Below are positions 5,325 through 9,004 of a DNA stretch of 9,004 nt, in pieces (the stretch's first letter is position 1; each line of letters starts with the position of its first letter). Source of the DNA: Gammaproteobacteria bacterium (GTDB lineage: Bacteria > Pseudomonadota > Gammaproteobacteria > J113); the NCBI GenBank assembly GCA_003694425.1, contig RFJX01000099.1, forward strand, positions 1-9,004, read 5' to 3'. The position numbers were made by a program, and so were the translations under genes. Below the pieces are notes generated by a model. That model did no database searches. It was not told the origin of the DNA and worked only from the letters and a program-made list of their open reading frames with translations.

Positions 5325-7163
5325 ATGATACGGTCACGCCACGTCCTGCGCCCACCCCTACCGCCCGACACCGCGGGGGCCGTCACCAGATGGTCACTTC
5401 TGGCGTGGCTGTTGCTGAGCCCCTTGGCCGGCATCGCCGCCCCCCCTCCAGGGACCACCGCCTACCAGCCGGAACGGGAACTGCAGCGGCGTGGCGCGGA
5501 TGTCGAACGCGCGGCCAGGGCGCTGGAGCAGCCCGCCTTCGAGGTTCCCGAGATGGCGGAGCGCCCGCTGGATATCGACGAGGGCGAGAAGGTCAGGGTC
5601 ACTGCCTTCCGGCTCGAGGGGGTGCGGGACCTCCCCGAATACGGCATCAGCCGCGCCGAGGTCGAAAGGCTGGCGGAGTCCCTGCGGCAGCAGCGTCCGG
5701 AGGGATTCACCGTGGGGCGCCTGCAGGAGGTGGCCGACGCCATCACCCGCTATTACCGCAGCCATGGCCTCATCCTGGCCCAGGCCTATGTTCCGGTGCA
5801 GACCGTGGAGGAGGGCGTGGTCACCCTCTCGGTCCTGGAGGGCCGGCTGGGGCGGGTGCAGGTGGAGGGCAACGAGCGCTACGACGAGCAGCTCCTGCGC
5901 CGGCCATTCGAGGGGCTGGTGGGCCAGCCGGTGACCAAGGAGGGGATCGAGCGGGCCCTGCTGCTGCTCTCCGACTATCCCGGATTGCGTCAGTTCGGGG
6001 TACTGCAGCCGGGGATCGAGGTCGGGACCGCCGACATCCTGCTCAAGGTGCAGGAGGAGAAGCCCTACGACGTCACCCTGCGGGTGGACAATCACGGCCA
6101 GCGCACCACCGGGTCGCGCCGTTACCGGATCGACGCGAAGTGGAACAACCCTACCGGGGGAGCGGATTACCTGCGGGTGCTGCTGCAGCGCACCGCCGTA
6201 CCCTCCAACAGCTTCTTCGAGATGCTCGAGTACGAGCGCAAGCTGCTGCCGGGTCTGACCTTCCACGGCGACTACAACCTGAACCGCTATGACCTGGGCA
6301 AGGAACTGGCCGATCAGGGCCTCTCGGTGGAGGAGGAAAAGGCCCGCGTCTCCCTGGTCCGCGATTTCATCCGCAGCCGCGAGCGGAACCTGAGCGGGGA
6401 ACTGGCCTTCAACCGCAAGACCCAGATGACCCTGTCCCGGGGCAACATGATCTTCAAGGACTCCCTGTTCGTGATGGACCTGAACCTGCAGTACGACTCG
6501 GTCGATTCACGCTTCGCCGGGCTCAATTCCGCCTTCCTCCAGTACAGCCACGGCTTCGACGACCTGTTCGGCTCCATGGGCGGAGGGGGCTCGGCCAGCA
6601 GCGCGACCGTGCCGCCCAGCCGCCAGGGGGGTAACGGCGAGTTCGCCACCGGCCTGTTCGACAAGCTCTTCTTCGCCTTCTCCCGGCTCCAGAGCATGAC
6701 CCCCCTGAGCGAGAAACTGAAGCAGCACTCCCTGCTGTTCCGTTCCGAGTTCCAGTGGACGCCGGGGATGCTGGTCGGGATGGAACAGTACGCCATCGGC
6801 GGGCCCAACAACGTGCGCGCCTACCCGCCGAGTGCTGCGGTCTACGACAAGGGCTATTTCGTCTCGCTGGAGTACATCATCAACGCCCCCGGTTTCGCCG
6901 ACAAGCCGGCCTTCGGCAACCATACCTGGGGCGAGATGCTGCAGTTCTCGACCTTCTTCGATCAGGCCGCTGGCTACAACAACAACCGGATCGCCGGCAC
7001 CGACATCGCCAATCAGGTCTACAAGGGCTGGGGCTTCGGTCTTTCCTTCAACAATCCCGGGGTGTTCAACACCCGTCTGAACATCGCCTACCCGCTGGGC
7101 AAGCCGGACCCCACCAATGGCCGGCATCCCCAGTACTGGCTCGATTTCAACTACAGTTTCTAG
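5325..7163 (+). CDS. TpsB outer-membrane transporter (ShlB/FhaC/HecB family) of a two-partner secretion system
   Basis: Omp85-superfamily pore that recognises the secretion domain of its TpsA partner in the periplasm and exports it across the outer membrane. It has 612 residues, slightly above the family's usual 550-600. A signal peptide covers about 1-39 (hydrophobic W-S-L-L-A-W-L-L-L-S, cleavage near G-I-A-A before PPP). A linker precedes two POTRA domains: about 90-173, with the family-typical G-L-I-L-A-Q-A-Y-V-P and V-L-E-G-R-L-G, and about 174-247. The 16-strand barrel domain runs from about 255 to the end. The loop-6 signature reads VRAY (497-500) instead of the common VRGY, inside G-G-P-N-N-V-R-A-Y-P, with the key Arg kept. 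The chain ends ...N-Y-S-F, with the C-terminal Phe typical of outer-membrane barrels. A Gly/Ser-rich insertion lies near 415-440. The start rests on the Shine-Dalgarno, the signal peptide and the promoter upstream. The stop lies 3 bases before tpsA, so the two are one operon. Confidence 0.95.
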   Translation: MIRSRHVLRPPLPPDTAGAVTRWSLLAWLLLSPLAGIAAPPPGTTAYQPERELQRRGADVERAARALEQPAFEVPEMAERPLDIDEGEKVRVTAFRLEGVRDLPEYGISRAEVERLAESLRQQRPEGFTVGRLQEVADAITRYYRSHGLILAQAYVPVQTVEEGVVTLSVLEGRLGRVQVEGNERYDEQLLRRPFEGLVGQPVTKEGIERALLLLSDYPGLRQFGVLQPGIEVGTADILLKVQEEKPYDVTLRVDNHGQRTTGSRRYRIDAKWNNPTGGADYLRVLLQRTAVPSNSFFEMLEYERKLLPGLTFHGDYNLNRYDLGKELADQGLSVEEEKARVSLVRDFIRSRERNLSGELAFNRKTQMTLSRGNMIFKDSLFVMDLNLQYDSVDSRFAGLNSAFLQYSHGFDDLFGSMGGGGSASSATVPPSRQGGNGEFATGLFDKLFFAFSRLQSMTPLSEKLKQHSLLFRSEFQWTPGMLVGMEQYAIGGPNNVRAYPPSAAVYDKGYFVSLEYIINAPGFADKPAFGNHTWGEMLQFSTFFDQAAGYNNNRIAGTDIANQVYKGWGFGLSFNNPGVFNTRLNIAYPLGKPDPTNGRHPQYWLDFNYSF

Positions 7164-7166
7164 GGC

Positions 7167-9004
7167 ATGAGCACGCCGTACCGCCATCGGATGCCGAATG
7201 CCACCCGCTCCGGGTGGAAAGCCCCGCGGGCATTCGCCGCCGGATTCCTCCTGGCACTCCACGCCGGGACCGCCGGCGCAGGCCCCGAGGGCGGCGTGGT
7301 GGTGGCCGGACAGGGGCAGATCAGCCGCCCGGATGCCGGTACCACCGTCATCGACCAGCGCTCCCACAACCTCGCCATCGACTGGCAGAGGTTCAACGTC
7401 GCACCGCAGGAACTGGTGCGCTTCAACCAGCCCGGCAGCACCGCCAGCGCCCTGAACCGCATCTTCGACCAGAACCCGAGTCAGATCCTGGGCCGCATCC
7501 AGGCCAACGGCCGGGTGCTGCTGATGAACCCCAACGGCATCGTCTTCGGTGCGGGGGCGCGGGTGCAGGTGGGGTCGCTGGTGGCCGGCGCCCTGCAGGC
7601 CGACGTGGCCGAGTTCATGGCCGGCCACATGAGACTCGAGGGGCTGGAGGGGACGGATGGCATCGTGGTCAACCAGGGCCTGCTCCAGGCCGCTACCGGC
7701 GGCTCGGTCAGTCTGCTCGGCAAGGCGGTACGCAACGAGGGGGTGATCATCGCCAACGCCGGCAAGGTCAATCTGCTGGCGGGGGATCGGCTCACCCTGG
7801 ATTTCGACGGCGACGGCCTGCTGCGCTTCGCGGTGGACCGGTCGGTGATGGACAACGCCCGGTCGCTGGATGCGGCGGTCAGCAACAGTGGCGAGATCAC
7901 GGCCGACGGCGGCCAGGTCCTGCTCTCGGGCCATGCGGCGCAGGAGGTCTTCACCCACACCATCAACAACAGCGGCGTGATCCGGGCCGCGCGCATCGAC
8001 AGGAGCGGAGGCAAGGTGCGGCTGGTCGGCCTGGGTCCGGGCGCCTCGGTCCTCAACACCGGGAGCCTCACGGCGACGGGCGGACCGGGGGAGTCCGGCG
8101 GCAGCGTCCGGGTCCTGGGACAGCAGGTCACGCTGGCCGCAGGCAGCCGGATCGACGCCTCGGGTCCGGCAGGTGGTGGTGAGGTCCTGATCGGCGGCGA
8201 TACCCGTGGCGCCAGTCCGGAGATCGGAAACGCGGTCCGGACCCGGGTGGAGGCCGGTGCCGTGGTCCGGGCCGATGCCACGGATCGGGGCGACGGCGGC
8301 AAGGTGGTGGTCTGGGCCGACGACACCACCGACTTCTCCGGCGCGATCAGCGCCCGCGGCGGACCCCGGGGCGGTGACGGCGGCTTCGTCGAGGTCTCCG
8401 GCAAGCGGCACCTGCGGTTCGACGGCAGCGCCGACCGGCGGGCGCCGGCCGGCAGTCCCGGCACCCTGCTGCTGGACCCGGGCAGCATCACGGTCTGCAA
8501 CGGCGCCGGCTGCGGCAATTCCACCGATACCTACGAGGACGCGGTGATCGCCGCCGCCCTGGCGACCGGCAACGTGATCCTGGACACCTCCGCAGCCGGC
8601 GCACCGATCACCCCCGGAGGCACCAGCGGCTCCGACAACGGCCTTGCCCAGACCGTCACCTTCAATACCGGAACCAGCATCGTGTGGAATGCCGCGACCG
8701 CCTTCACGGTCAACGCCGGCACCGACGTGACCATGAACAATGCGACGGTCACCGGCAGCAATGCCGGCAGTACCTTTACCGTCAACTTTGGCCAGCAGAA
8801 TGCCGGCAACCAGCTCGATCTGGGCAGCTCGACCATCACCGCGGCAGGTGGGGTCACCTTCAACGGTGGAACCGGCAGCGACACCATCGTCGGGTCAACG
8901 GCCGGCAACGCCTTCGTCATCAGCGGCGGGGACAGCGGCACCGTGAACGGGTTCACCTTCACCTCCGTGGAAAACCTGACCGGCAGCAACACGGCGGACG
9001 ACAG
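7167..9004 (+). CDS. TpsA filamentous-haemagglutinin-type secreted exoprotein (3' end outside window)
   Basis: Large surface or secreted protein exported by the TpsB encoded just upstream. 612 codons are open to the window edge; family members commonly exceed 1000 residues, so much is missing. A signal peptide covers about 1-38 (basic start, F-A-A-G-F-L-L-A-L, cleavage near A-G-A before GPEGG). The TPS/haemagglutination-activity domain covers about 40-270: N-Q-P-G-S-T-A-S-A-L-N-R (87-98 region), I-L-G-R-I-Q-A-N-G and the signature N-P-N-G-I (121-125) followed by V-F-G. After that come beta-helix-like stretches rich in Gly, Val and Asn, a G-T-L-L-L-D-P-G segment (about 432-439), then a cysteine pair (Cys444, Cys449). 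Beyond this the composition shifts to Thr/Asn/Gly/Ala-rich low complexity, and near the edge a unit G-T-V-N-G-F then S-V-E-N-L-T-G appears, resembling the start of a repeat array. ATG 7167 lies 3 bases after the tpsB stop; Met9 (7191) is a weaker alternative. The role (adhesion, matrix or other) cannot be told from this part. Confidence 0.93.
   Translation, partial: MSTPYRHRMPNATRSGWKAPRAFAAGFLLALHAGTAGAGPEGGVVVAGQGQISRPDAGTTVIDQRSHNLAIDWQRFNVAPQELVRFNQPGSTASALNRIFDQNPSQILGRIQANGRVLLMNPNGIVFGAGARVQVGSLVAGALQADVAEFMAGHMRLEGLEGTDGIVVNQGLLQAATGGSVSLLGKAVRNEGVIIANAGKVNLLAGDRLTLDFDGDGLLRFAVDRSVMDNARSLDAAVSNSGEITADGGQVLLSGHAAQEVFTHTINNSGVIRAARIDRSGGKVRLVGLGPGASVLNTGSLTATGGPGESGGSVRVLGQQVTLAAGSRIDASGPAGGGEVLIGGDTRGASPEIGNAVRTRVEAGAVVRADATDRGDGGKVVVWADDTTDFSGAISARGGPRGGDGGFVEVSGKRHLRFDGSADRRAPAGSPGTLLLDPGSITVCNGAGCGNSTDTYEDAVIAAALATGNVILDTSAAGAPITPGGTSGSDNGLAQTVTFNTGTSIVWNAATAFTVNAGTDVTMNNATVTGSNAGSTFTVNFGQQNAGNQLDLGSSTITAAGGVTFNGGTGSDTIVGSTAGNAFVISGGDSGTVNGFTFTSVENLTGSNTADD

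Noticed and set aside
6755..8182. 475-codon plus-strand frame overlapping the end of tpsB and the start of tpsA
   Set aside because: Translation is dominated by Arg, Gly, Gln, Pro and Ala, as expected of an out-of-frame reading, whereas the tpsB and tpsA frames carry motifs, signal peptide and stop/start signals.
6507..8411. 634-codon open frame on the minus strand across tpsB and tpsA
   Set aside because: It crosses the tpsB-tpsA junction antisense to two well-supported genes and has the same low-information composition as other shadows.
1..9004. CRISPR array, insertion sequence, tRNA or phage genes
   Set aside because: I looked for regularly spaced direct repeats, transposase motifs with terminal inverted repeats, and tRNA-like cloverleaves, and found none; the only non-coding stretch longer than 100 bases is 4897-5324.

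Overview
The window is GC-rich (roughly two thirds G+C by eye) and almost fully coding. It looks like chromosomal DNA of a Gram-negative proteobacterium. The evidence is a two-partner secretion (TPS) pair, with an outer-membrane TpsB ending in Phe and a TpsA with a haemagglutinin-type secretion domain, plus a eukaryote-like Ser/Thr signalling set of the kind common in metabolically versatile gammaproteobacteria. A Chromatiales-like host is my guess from style only; there is no marker gene here to prove it.

Layout. Positions 1-4896 hold a three-gene minus-strand operon. In transcription order these are a class III nucleotide cyclase fused to an FHA domain (4896-3985), a PP2C-family Ser/Thr phosphatase (3980-3252), and a large membrane-spanning Ser/Thr kinase (3242 to beyond position 1, so its C-terminus is missing). 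The genes are 4 and 9 bases apart and are almost certainly co-transcribed. Positions 4897-5324 are a 428-base divergent intergenic region with a good sigma70-like promoter facing right and a weaker one facing left; both use TTGCCA as the -35 box. Positions 5325-9004 hold a plus-strand TPS operon: tpsB (5325-7163), then after 3 bases tpsA (7167 to beyond 9004, C-terminus missing).

How the parts may work together. Kinase and phosphatase would write and erase phospho-Thr/Ser marks. The FHA domain on the cyclase would read phospho-Thr, so kinase activity could be converted into a change in cyclic nucleotide (the residues predict cAMP). The kinase has one membrane segment followed by at least 620 residues outside the cytoplasm, built from helical, TPR-like units, which looks like the sensor. 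The divergent neighbour exports a large surface protein. The attractive hypothesis is a surface-sensing or surface-exoprotein control module in which a periplasmic signal sets cAMP and, through it, the shared intergenic region. The domain calls are well supported; the functional link between the two operons is inference from gene order.

Several very long open frames lie antisense or out of frame to these genes. They are treated as GC-driven shadows.
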